In this document: piece by piece, positions 38,201 through 48,000 of the stretch
How the letters are laid out: every line of letters begins with the position of its first letter
Position numbering within the stretch: position 1 is the stretch's first letter
Source: Balneola sp. EhC07
GTDB taxonomy: Bacteria > Bacteroidota > Rhodothermia > Balneolales > Balneolaceae
Assembly: GCF_001650905.1 (NCBI RefSeq)
Contig: NZ_LXYG01000002.1
Coordinates: 124,001 to 188,000 of the forward strand
Direction: 5' to 3'
Length of the DNA stretch: 64,000 nucleotides
Translations under genes and position numbers: made by a program
The notes under the pieces: model-generated
Told to the model about the DNA's origin: nothing
The model's database searches: none
Seen by the model: only the letters and a program-made list of their open reading frames with translations

Positions 38201-41200
38201 TTTAACTGAGTAATTTCAGCATTATTAGTGATCGTATTTCCTTCTGTTCCGCTATTAACAGTAGCAACAATAGTTAATGTAACTGTAGTAGTATCACCTT
38301 CAGCTAAACTGCCAATGTTCCAAATATTTGTAGAAGTATTATACGTTCCCTGGCTTGTTGTATGCGACTGATATGTAATTCCATTTGGCAAATCATCTGT
38401 AACCTGAATATTTGTTGCTTCAAACTCTCCAGGGTTTGTAACGGATACAGTATAAGTGATTGTCTCTCCCTGAACCGGAGTGGAATTATCAACCACTTTA
38501 TCAATTTCCAGATCTGGAGTAGCAGGTTCCTGAATACTAACTCCGTAATCTTCAACTTCTCCACCAATTGCAATTCCATATGGAGAAGCTACACTACTTG
38601 TTTGCGACGCAATTCTGAATCGTGCAAAAGTATCTCCGGTAATCAATCCTGAAAGACCACCCCAGCTTAGTGTTGCCACCCCGCTTAAACATTCTGCAAA
38701 AGCATATTCAGAATTATCAAAAGTACCATTTTGATTTATATCGAGCCAAGCACCCACTTTCGCTCCGGAAGTACAAACCAGATTCACATCATATTCTGTG
38801 TAATTAGTTCTAAGAACCGGAAGTATTGTAATTGCATCTTCATCGTCTCCCGAACCAATTCCTGAAGATTCAGAATCATCTCCGTTTGCTTGAGAACCTG
38901 CAGCTCCGTTTCCATCTGCATCAACTGTACCACCAAAGTAAACAGGGTTTGTTCCGGTATTGCTCAATACATGAAAAGCCGGATCGTTACCTCTTGAATT
39001 GTAAGAAGTTCTGTAGGAATTTGGTGCATCCCCGTAATCAGCAACCAAAGCTAATCCTACGTGAATATTATCGGTTTGAGCTACGATTTTTCTGATCTCA
39101 ATTCTTTCCACACCGGGAGTATTTACTCTGAACCAAATTGCATTTGAAGAAGACGTACAGGAAGGATTACCAGAAACTACAGGTTGAAATTCAATCGTTG
39201 TGTTGGCATTGGTATAATTCAGATTAACGGAGTTTGTACAAACACCGCCATCCACACCCTGGCCGGTTACCCAACCATTAACAACGATTTTAGTATTGGT
39301 TCCATCAAAAGCTTCTAATGTATAAGAAGTATTTCCTGAGTTTGGTTTTAATTTATTTAAGCTCAGTATAAATGCGTCAGAAGGAATTCCATCAGCTATG
39401 TTTATATCAAAAGAGGTCGCATTACCGGTGTTACCACTTGCATTAACCTGAGGGCCATTGAATTGATCTCCTGAAAATGCACCAGTAGACCATTCCTGAA
39501 GTGCGTTTGGAGAAAATGTGGTTTGAGTACCACCTTGAGCATCAACTGTAGCAATTTCAACATTTCCTACTTTTGCTGAAATCGTAGTAGAATTATTAGT
39601 TCCGTCGAAACATGCCCAACTAGCATCATTTCCGTTAATGATCGGACATGGATCGGGTCCAAATGGAATATTGGTAGAAGTGTAATTAATAGCATTTGTG
39701 CCTGTAAACGCTGCCGCTTCATTAGTGGCTATATCTCGAATTCTATTTGTTCCGGGAGTGTAATCAAAGGTTACATTATCACCTTGTTGAATAGCATTGG
39801 TTAATTCAATACTAACTCTAACATTTGTTATAGAAATACTTGAGATGCTTACTTGTGAACCATTCACTCTAACTTCAAAATCAGTTGTTGCGGGTACTGA
39901 ACTAGCATCCAGAATTTCATCGTAATCGAGTAAAAGAGAGCTTCCACCTACAAGACTTGTTTCATAAACAGGAGCAACATTGTCTGAAATAGCTGAAGCT
40001 TCAGCAGAGTTATTACTTTCATTTAAATTGCCATCCTCGGACGCTACTACATAATAGTATGTATTGCCGTTAAGAGAAGTGTTATCTGTGAAGGTGTAAC
40101 CAGAACTTTCGTTATCCACAACAACTCCAACTTGTGAGTATGGACCGCCGGGAGAAGTGGACCTTCTGATCCAATATCTGGCAACTTCCCCTCCTGTTCC
40201 TACATCCAGGAAAGAAACTTCAATAGCCCCATTGGCAATAGCAGTAGCACTTACACCCAATGGTGGTGTTGGAGTATATCCAGTAGTTTGATTCGTAACT
40301 GACTGATCATTTAACGAGGATGCTAAATTCCCTACATTATCCCGAATTTTATTAATACCCGGAGTGTAATCCAGTTCAACATTGTCAGTAGGTTGAATCA
40401 CATTGGTTAAAGTAAGTATTACCTGATTTCCTGAAATCGTTAAGCTGCTTACAGGATTATTATTTGTGACATTTACTGTAACCGAATAATCAGAATTAGC
40501 AGGTGCAGAAGAAATATCAATTGGTTCATCATAATAAAGAGTCAGTGTTTCTCCATTTACAATAACAGAATCCAGTTGAGGCGAAACACCATCAGCAGTT
40601 GCAAATACTTCGGCAGAATTTCCACTTTCATTAGAGGATCCGTCAATTGCACTAACTACGTAATAGTAGGTGGTTCCACTAACCGGAGTATTATCTGTAA
40701 ATGCATAGCTTATGCTTTCATTATCATTTACAGTGCCAACCTGAGAATAAGGACCACCCGAACTTGTAGCTCTTTTTACGGAATATGTGGTCACGCCACT
40801 TCCGTTTGATTCATCTACATCATCAAAGTTAATTCTAATAGCACCACCTGATATCGCACTTGCAGATACATTCTGTGGAATTCCCGGTGGAGTATTATCC
40901 GGAGTATTATTTGTTACAGCTTCATTGGAAAGGTTTGCTGATTGTGTTCCCTGCTGATCTTGAATAGGATTTGTACCGGCTGTATAATCTATAGTTACAT
41001 TATCACTCAAGTCTACACCCGGCGACACAGTTATAGTTACTATATCATTGTTAATAGATACATTTGTTACCGTGATAGATGAACCATTAACTCTTACATC
41101 AAAATCACCTGTTGCAGGAGTGGACGCTGCGTCCAGAGTTTCATTATAGTCCAGTGTTAAAGTAGTACCACTTATAGAACTAGATTCTAACCCAGGAGGA

Positions 41201-42069
41201 TTGTTTGTATAATTAACAACAATAGATCCATTATTCTCATTTCCTGCACCATCACCTCCTGCTGTAAAATTGCTTGATGTAGCTGAAGCTGCTATGAATG
41301 AACCTCCACCACCTGCTCCACCATTAGCACCTGCACCACCACCACCGGAATAACCGGCTCCACCACCACTATAATTAGAGTCTGCGCCACCACCACCGGT
41401 AAATCCACGGCCACCTGCTGAACCTGTTCCATTGCCATTTCCGCCATTTGCAATATCCAGAAGCTGAGATGTATCTGTTGTAGTTGCATCTGCCCGAGCT
41501 CCACCTCCTGCATCAGACGAACCACCTGCAGAAAACACACCACCACCACCACCGGCAGCTGCTGTATTTGTAGTTGTGCCTCCTCCATTTCCATTGGTAC
41601 CCGCTGCACCAGGTCCATCCCCTGTTCCTGAATCACCTGCAGTAATATTATTTCCACCCAAACCAAGAGCGCCATTAGAATTATCACCACCACCACCTGC
41701 ACCGGCAACCATTACCAATACATCATTTATATAAACACCTGTACTACCACCACCACCTGCACTGGAACCTCCATGAGTAACTCCGGCTTCTCCAACTACA
41801 TAACGAATTACATCTCCTGCATTTACTGCAAAAGTAGCAACGGCAGTGGCTCCTTCTCCACCAATAGTGTTGGAACCATTTCCTCCATCACCACCTTTTA
41901 TAGTTATAGTAACTTCTCCACCAGAAGGCACTGTATAAGAACCCGATGTAAGCGTTGTCTCATTTACAACTACCTGAGCTGTTGCATCCTCAGTTGGAAG
42001 AAAAAATAAATACCCGAGCATCAAGAGTCCGGCTATTCTTAATTGATATTTAATTTTACTAATACTCAA
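32287..42069 (-). CDS. Giant 3260-aa surface protein: Gly-rich, SwmB/FnIII, GEVED, DUF11, SdrB, beta-helix
   Basis: Secreted mosaic protein. After a signal peptide (ends EDATAQ) come a glycine-rich region (about 36-290), three SwmB-like repeats alternating with two FnIII domains (about 295-800), a GEVED domain (about 1010-1176), and four DUF11 domains (about 1183-1420, 1652-1765, 1990-2105). These flank two copies of an unnamed module of about 205 residues (1436-1640, 1773-1981). SdrB-like domains (about 2117-2230, 2793-2890) and a beta-helix (about 2310-2610) follow. The last about 240 residues match the end of the protein at 49328. There is no YPNPFNPS sorting tail. The start is TTG at 42069, supported by GGAGG at 42077-42081 and by a complete signal peptide. 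It is contiguous with the barrel gene. Confidence 0.85.
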   Translation of the reverse strand: MSISKIKYQLRIAGLLMLGYLFFLPTEDATAQVVVNETTLTSGSYTVPSGGEVTITIKGGDGGNGSNTIGGEGATAVATFAVNAGDVIRYVVGEAGVTHGGSSAGGGGSTGVYINDVLVMVAGAGGGGDNSNGALGLGGNNITAGDSGTGDGPGAAGTNGNGGGTTTNTAAAGGGGGVFSAGGSSDAGGGARADATTTDTSQLLDIANGGNGNGTGSAGGRGFTGGGGADSNYSGGGAGYSGGGGAGANGGAGGGGSFIAASATSSNFTAGGDGAGNENNGSIVVNYTNNPPGLESSSISGTTLTLDYNETLDAASTPATGDFDVRVNGSSITVTNVSINNDIVTITVSPGVDLSDNVTIDYTAGTNPIQDQQGTQSANLSNEAVTNNTPDNTPPGIPQNVSASAISGGAIRINFDDVDESNGSGVTTYSVKRATSSGGPYSQVGTVNDNESISYAFTDNTPVSGTTYYYVVSAIDGSSNESGNSAEVFATADGVSPQLDSVIVNGETLTLYYDEPIDISSAPANSDYSVTVNVTNNNPVSSLTISGNQVILTLTNVIQPTDNVELDYTPGINKIRDNVGNLASSLNDQSVTNQTTGYTPTPPLGVSATAIANGAIEVSFLDVGTGGEVARYWIRRSTSPGGPYSQVGVVVDNESSGYTFTDNTSLNGNTYYYVVASEDGNLNESNNSAEASAISDNVAPVYETSLVGGSSLLLDYDEILDASSVPATTDFEVRVNGSQVSISSISITNVRVSIELTNAIQQGDNVTFDYTPGTNRIRDIATNEAAAFTGTNAINYTSTNIPFGPDPCPIINGNDASWACFDGTNNSTTISAKVGNVEIATVDAQGGTQTTFSPNALQEWSTGAFSGDQFNGPQVNASGNTGNATSFDINIADGIPSDAFILSLNKLKPNSGNTSYTLEAFDGTNTKIVVNGWVTGQGVDGGVCTNSVNLNYTNANTTIEFQPVVSGNPSCTSSSNAIWFRVNTPGVERIEIRKIVAQTDNIHVGLALVADYGDAPNSYRTSYNSRGNDPAFHVLSNTGTNPVYFGGTVDADGNGAAGSQANGDDSESSGIGSGDDEDAITILPVLRTNYTEYDVNLVCTSGAKVGAWLDINQNGTFDNSEYAFAECLSGVATLSWGGLSGLITGDTFARFRIASQTSSVASPYGIAIGGEVEDYGVSIQEPATPDLEIDKVVDNSTPVQGETITYTVSVTNPGEFEATNIQVTDDLPNGITYQSHTTSQGTYNTSTNIWNIGSLAEGDTTTVTLTIVATVNSGTEGNTITNNAEITQLNENDPELNNNSASAGITVVAEAADIQVLKIVDNSVPIEGDFINYTISVTNQGPRDASNLKIIDQLPSGVVFQSANPSVGTYNNSTGIWDIGTFINGASASLVINVRVDQNTEGNTIANTAAVQTLDQNDPNNSNNSSTVNITVDEANAPTSCNDRPLLRFTNYTLESGTALQLGAVYKFDSVLPGVYARIEIITDNNATITDIDETSGTTAFNEAFSPRIQSADGNDAFMDFEISFYDSVTNVEKYLSFAATSSDVDGTGGSLKEYVGFQNLSSYTIESTTDLVIGSAGIYATYTPDNFNGVSSTDPDFSDHTVYSAYTNEPKFRFRAGIQGGGSTSNRLYRLSFDPCEINNFNDPVSENIIDVSVTKAVDNVSPSVGDTVSYTITAKNEKGNAVGNVEVTDQLPAGLTFVSGTTTLGSYTNGTGIWDIGSLSGLQSATLTLKATVNTGQEGNTIKNTASFSNFTGGDGNQSNNSAEVDIIVFDPSSGLSCSEPPLFNFSNNTLEQGIGGQVNAVYRFNNIASGLDALVKIKAISNATLSNIDNNTSGNSAANFSPLFQATQSGGYIDWEVKFVATGTTNPVKKNFAMTALDIDGFVNQNDNTQTIRDFLGFTQNQSNSVQGGNNLTETTSGAFQFFTSTPATDGNGSLDFDHMAYIKYNYTSVFEFRTGSNLTNGYTIDRLVDIDFVQCRNQDFDPEVVTTRDADISVTKTVDNANPLENESINFTITVTNNGPERATEVDVNETLPSGLALVQASPSQGTYNQINKIWSIGTLNNGSSVTMTVEASVNSGVTADSLVNKAYLLGLNQFDPNQANDTSKVAIYISNKVEGIVFKDKTGNGITDGDTNFGDASGDQQAVKDVIVHLFKDGGDGLADGSDDVFLRSDTTTISGAFTFQIGEDADYWVVVNSKTGNLTNGASWAEQVYAPTGALCSDGAGGIGTKGSAGNCFGGRRGNQSDNLPVGTAPSNADLANAEHVAKFTMASNNVSGLNFGFSFNVVTDIRDGDDDLSSNRSVQGSLRQFITNANEISGANTMRFVPSVATNETGSGGNWWKITLSSELPAITDPLTTLDGRSFNLNSPLSILNPNSGTVGTGGSVGIDGISLSTFERKELELDLNDVGNNALSVNSSGAVVLRHFALFNNARTVSLVNIVGGTIENNMIGTRADGTDPTGLNQSDLGILITGSGSQTPLIQRNYIAYTKDSGVRSENGNATIQFTKNEVYRAGSSVNNADGLEGIGTWSITQNLFHENGKTSGSDVYGGAGIELGNIAGTLTSGNTIRNNTIRDQRTTGINVLNRVSNTLVEKNIITGNGTDYSSSPYKGAGVRLSFPDAQSQQGVFITKNSFSNNKGLAIDIVTSVNGQADGVSPNDGVIENATTEPNKGLDYPVFTLATVDGNQLTVEGYIGKNSTRLTGVYTIEIYKAADDGNQQGLIEEGGSLIRPHGEGQTLIGTINTNANGTFSETFTVSSTSIVINDRITALTFDSGNNTSEFSTNQRVVATGVTVNGYVYKDDNHNALREGGESGIENVTIVLFNKNLNNCKSVLTDANGFYQFSNVLNGEYDLIESFGQSVPTPDVCTPAETDPTDHISTTPNLRTVIVNNLPAQQNFGDYEGSKVTGTVFTDNGIGGGTANDGIKNGTEIGINGTIVKALTSSDVLIEQTSANANGTYELFIPKSTIPSGGTVKIQEVNKASYLTIDGSSGTTSGSYDKNTDVTTFTNTVGSSYTGVDFADVQVSTFNTNGSQNVLPGAIAFFQHTFEAKTAGSIVFTTNSVNNPNNVTWPVILYNDLNCNGSVESGETILDGSTPVVVTAQQTLCLLLKVSVPQGLNNGSTSNTTISAVMSYSNTSPVIEQNLSRSDLVTVNNNEAGLVLIKTVDQNQALPGATLTYTVSYQNNGDEPISSLEIIDNTPNYTTFNTAACGSLPNNLTDCTITTPSVGTAGGIKWTFTGTLQPGGTGVVTFTVKIDN

Positions 42070-45000
42070 TTATTTACCTCCGCCTTTACCATCTTTGATA
42101 AGGTCTAATTCTAAAAGGTTGATTGAATCTGCATTCAGATATTCAATGTTCACTTGATTTTCTGATGCTCTTGATTCATTACTGATTTCAATTCTGTTTG
42201 CATCAATGCCCCATTCAACTAAGTAGTCCTTCATAGCTTTCAATCTTGAAGAAGAAGCTCTGCTACCATCTCCTGTTATTGCGATTCTAACTGATACTGA
42301 ATTTTTCAGGTAAGAACCAATTCTGGACAGAATTGCCTGCACTTCATTACTCAATTGAGTACTACTTCCTGCAAATGTTACCATGTTTGGTACAGTATAG
42401 CTTTGAGAGAAGTCTCTTATTAATAACAAGTCTTCTCTTTGTCTTAAAATATTCATCAGATTATCCATCATTCTTAATGCAAGACTGTTATTTATAAGAT
42501 CGATGTCATCTGTTTGGTCATAGATTCTTAAGAATGAATCATCAGAGTAATCAAATTCAACTTCAGATCCGGAAATTTGAGATACGATCATTCTATCCTG
42601 AGCAATGCCTTCTCCATACAGAATAGCTTTAACTCTGTTTCCAATTTCAAGTGACGGAGCATTTATCTGTACTGTTAAATTCTGGTATTCTTTCATCGGC
42701 AATGAAACACGTCGTACGAGGTACTCATGAATTCTGTTAAGAGATGAACCTGCACCCAGATTTAAACCACTCGGAACAGCATTGTGCTCTGCTATAAATA
42801 CATAATCCCAACTTCTGATACCTCTGATTCTTGGGTTAACCTGAAGATCTTCAACCTGAGAAATAAATCTGATGTTTCTGTTTTCCACACTTAGGTCAAG
42901 TTCTACACGTCTGTTTCTAGCCATATCCACTCGATCTTTTTCAGGAGCTGCATTTTTGCTGAAGCTCAATCCTTCGAACTGTAATTTATCTGCATCCACA
43001 CCAGCTGCAACCATATAAGCACGTACTGCTTTAGCTCTTCTTTCCGACAGTGCTAAGTTGTAAGATTGAGAACTCTTGCTATCCGTGTGACCGGTTACTC
43101 TGATGAAGTAATCCTCATCGCGTTCGATTAAGAATTTAGCAACCTTATCCAACATTTGAGCAGCAGGCTGATTAATGTAAGTGCTGTTGTTGTTAAAGTG
43201 GATATGCTTTGGAAGTACAGTTAGAGTTTCAAGTTCTCCGAAAGCGATGCTTCTTGCAGCAATTGGGTTTACAGTCAAATCATGTGGAATAGCTTCCGCA
43301 GTAAATGGCAAGATCTCAATTTCCGGAGCTTCACATATTTCCACACAAGTCAGGTAATTATTTGGGTCGATTATTGGAGTTTTCTTAACTCTGTCCGGGA
43401 TCAGGTTATCGAATAGACGCTCATCAAATTTGTAGCTGAATCCTAAATAAGCACCTTTTTGCGTATAGTTGTTTGCAACGAGGTCCTGATCATCATATCC
43501 GAAGAAATTAAAACCTGCAGCTAAACGAAGGTTTGTAGCAACCAAGAAGCCGGCTTCAACACCCAGTCCATAATCTTTAGTTGTAAAATCACTGTTAGCC
43601 AGCAAACTTGCATTTATGCCGGCATCCCATTTTTCGTCTATATCATAAATAGCTCTACCTGAAATTAATTCAAGGAAGCTTGAAGTCCTTAATTGGCTGT
43701 CGGACTCTAAAGAATACTTCGCCGCTACTCTACCTGATAAAGTCAGGTCTGTAGTTGGATGATAGTTTCCATGAGAAGAAAGTACATGTGCAGTTCTGAA
43801 GAAATCCTCATCAACATTCTTGTCAATTTCATGTTTGAATTCATAACGGAAAAGAGCATCAAATTTATTTGTTGATGTACTTCGGTATGCTGCTCCAACT
43901 TGTAAACGTTCTTGCAATTTGCTTAAACCGGATACCCCATCTCTGGTATTCAATGAAATGATATTCTTAGTTAAAAGTGTCCAGTCAGTATTTAATTTCA
44001 ATCCATAACCAAGACTATTCAGGTACAGGTTATCAGTAGATGTAAATCTCGCTTCAGCTCTTGCGGTAGCTTTCCAATTTGTGCTGCCGGTGTAATCTAC
44101 TGCAGAAGTAATTGCTGTTCCGTCGTTCACAGCCTGACCTTCCAGAGTAAATACTCTTTCAAAACCAAAGTTCAATCCAAGACCTTTTGCTAACTGGAAT
44201 TGATTTCTCAATCCAATGGCAGCCTGACCGCTTCTTCCGTTAAAAGAATCATTAACTCTGTATTCACTGTACACTTTACCGTTTTTCATGTAACTGGCAT
44301 CAATACCAACTACCGTGTTATTTCTTTGCTGTGAACCGCTAAGTGTATTAATACCTGCCGCACTTGAAATGAACTCATGTCGGGCGTACAGCTTTGCAAG
44401 CTTTCTGAGTCTATAATCTGCTCCAATTGCAATTAATCGCTTGTCTGCTTCATTCAGATCTTGTTCAACTTCACCGAAAGCTGAGGCTCCTGAAAGGAAT
44501 GGAAGATCAGCTTTAACTTTTCCTCTTATGTTCGTGTTATAAGATGTTGAATCGAGAGCTGATTTATAATTTTCAGAATATCTCAGCCCCATTTCAGCGT
44601 TGATATTGTTTCCAAAAGTTTTTTCAGCTGAGATCAATCCACCAAACGTTCGATCACTGGTTGTATCGTTTCTTGTAAATAGAAGCTCGTTCTTAAGTGA
44701 AGTTGAACTGTTTAGTTTATAACGCGTTCTTGCTCTCGCTTCTGTTCTACCCTGTCCTAAACCGGAACCTTCATTGCTGAAGTTCTCATTTGACTTACCT
44801 AACTGAGCAAATACATCCAGTTTGGAACCTTTGTGATTTACCTGAACTCGTGCTGCGCTACCACTGCCCTTATTATCAGTATTGGTGTTAGCAAATTCAC
44901 CAACTACTTTTGTTGCTTTACCCATTTCCGCAGAGAAATTACCGGAAAGTAATCTGAAATTATTTTCAGGATTGTTATCCTGAACTGCATTTGCACCTAT

Positions 45001-48000
45001 CTTGATTCCTTCTCTTAGTTCCGTTTCGGCTTTTACACCACCTATCAAGTATCTGTCCTGGTTGTTTGTAACTTCATAAGTAGCTCTTATAAATACCGGA
45101 TTGAAATCAATATCCACACTTGAAACAGGATTTTTAAAAGTGATCACTCCTGAAAATGGGTCAATAACATAGTCACGGAAACGAGTAAGTCTCTCAACGC
45201 TTAAAACAACATCAGGCTGTTCTCTGTCATAAGTTACTATCTCTATGATCTCACTATTATCTACAATGTCTCTGTCAGGAAGATCATATCTTGAAATCCC
45301 TTGTCCCTGGAATTCTCTTACTTTTCTGCTTGAGAATGCATTTACACCAAATGCCTGTGCTTTGATCTTTCCTTGTTCGAAACTTGTTTTTAAACCGGTT
45401 TGAGCTCTGCTATATGTTCCCAGTTGTACATTCTGATCTCTATCCTGAGTAATAAAATCACCATACAGAGCATAGGTTTTACCACGATCAACACGCACAT
45501 ATAGTCTACTTGAAGACTGGGCATCGAACCCCTTAATAGAAGACTCTCCATATACCGGATAAAATTCGTCTGGTCTGATATCTCTAAATAATCTGTCTTC
45601 TTTTGACTTTTCAGAGTCAAAACCTGCCGTCAAAAGTGATCTTCCGCTTATTTTACCTTTAATAAAGAAAGCAAGTCTTGCATCTCCTGTAAAGTTTTGG
45701 AAATCATATGAAAGTTGCTTCAACTCTCTTTCAAAACCATCAGCTTCTTTTTCGGAGCTTATGTTTACCTGTTGGTTGAATCTAAGTGTACCCTCAATTA
45801 TACCTGCAGCAATTAATGGTCTTAAGTCAGGTAAAAATTCAACTTTTAATTCACCTTTTATGATACCAAGATTAGCACGAACTATAGAAGTTTTTGGTTG
45901 AGAGGTTGAAGTAAGTTCAAATTCAGCAAAACCACCCTCAATAAATGTTTGAGTTCCGGGCTCATTAGTATTATTGTCTTTAACTTTCCAGTTTCCGAAT
46001 TCCGTATCCAGTGTTACTAATACACGATCTCCTACGTTGATATCGTTTTCATCCAATATCTCTACTCTTATCAAGGCCGAAGATACTCCATCTGCAGAAA
46101 CATAATTTCTTGGAGCGGTTACTTTAAGTCGGCTTGCTTTACCCGGTGCAAATACTTGTATTTCTTCTCTGCCTCTGATGTTACCAAACGGATCAACCTC
46201 TTCTAATACCAACACGTTCTTACCAGCTTCAAAATCGATACTCACATATTCCCAACCTTGTAAATTATTTGATGGTGAAATAGAAGATTGACCAACTTTC
46301 TCATCAGCAATTAAATTTCCATTTAATGTCAGTAAGAACTTGGCTCCTGATTTACCTTTAGCCCAAATCGTATAATTGTTAACTGTAAGCGTATCATTAT
46401 TTGAAAGATTCAAAAATCCTAAACCATCTTCAGCTTTCATTAAGGCTTCTTCAAGTAATACACCTTGTGATGGAGCTATTTCTTCTTCTTTAGCTGCGTT
46501 TGTTATTTTTCCGTCAGGGCTAGTTGCAGCTTTTTTGGATACTGAAACCTTTCCGTCTACAGTACCACTTGCATTTTCAAACTGACCTCTGCCTGATTGA
46601 GCGTTACTTTCATTTAATGTGAAGCTTCTTTTTAAAGAACCGGTCAGTGCATCTTTAGATGTTTGAGAAAGCAACTCTCTTCTGGAATTAATTTCCTCAT
46701 TTACCCCCGGAGTACATTCACAAATTGCAAAGTCAGCTCTATGAAGTTGACCTTTTTTAACATCCACAAATCTACTGGAAGGATCATTTGCATGACGGTT
46801 ATCCAAAACAGAAAGCTTACTTCCTTCCGGCAATGAATAGTTATCAACTTTAAGAACATGCTTATTAGGGCTTACTGCATAGAATGTATATTTCCCTTCA
46901 CTATCGGTAACAACATAAGTACCATTCTCCATATATAATCGCACACCAGGCACTCCAACTTCACCGGCGTCCTGCATATCATTTTCGTTACAGTCCTGGA
47001 AAACTTTACCTATTACATAAGCATTGTCATTAAACAGACCACCACGAACCTCAACTTTTACTTTAGCTTCATTACTGCTTTTAACTACTACTTCGTCACT
47101 CTTGGCTATTGCAACGTTAATTCCTTTCCCTTTTTCTGATCCAGGACCTACAAATACTCTGTATGTTAATTCTTTGGTTGTTCCTGATTCTATGTCTCCT
47201 ACATCAAATTTTAAACTCGGGCCTTTACCACCTTCGGGATCCTGAAGTTTTACCCCATCCAGTTTTGTAGATCCCAATTGATATTCGAAACCGAATGGAA
47301 GCAGATCATCAATAAACAGGTTTCTAACTGTATTAATCGCTTCACTCTTTATAGTAATTGTGTAATTGATATAATCACCAATTTCTGCAGTTGGACGATC
47401 TACTGTTTTATTGGTGAACAGAACACCTCTAGCCTGTGGATCTAAAGGAATATCAAAATCTGTACCTTGAGGAACATTGCTGAAAACCCAATCCTTGCCA
47501 TAAGATGCTAAGGTATCGACTTTACGACCTGCCGGCAGAAGTCCCAATGGTACTTCTGATGTAAAGGTATAACCCTCCGGAGTTTCTACTTCAACTTTAT
47601 AAGTTCCGGTTTCAAGATATCGGAAAGCAAATCTACCGTCAGGACCGGTCACATATTCGCTTGGAGCAGGAGTTGTTCCGTCTGTTTCAAAAACCTTAGC
47701 TCTTCCACCGGCGTCACCGCCATTGTTAGCTCCTGTAACATCTATTACTGTTACTTTTGCATTTCTGATCGGCTGATTAGTTTCGCTGTCGAAAACAATA
47801 CCATAAGGATCTACAATAACCGTAGTTTCAATTCTAGCTCCTTCACCACCACCTCCGGTGTTATTGATCCCGCTACAATTCAATCTTGCTTGGATTACAT
47901 CATCTTCAACCGTTTCAAGAATATTGTTACCAATTATCACATCAAAATCAGCGGCATTTCGGGTTGGTACACCCCCTGCAATTCTGAATAAACTGGTATT

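Noticed and set aside
41290-41760. Dense ACC/GGT trinucleotide repeats, first considered as a microsatellite or CRISPR-like array
   Set aside because: They are in frame as glycine codons of the 3260-aa protein and have no repeat-spacer structure.
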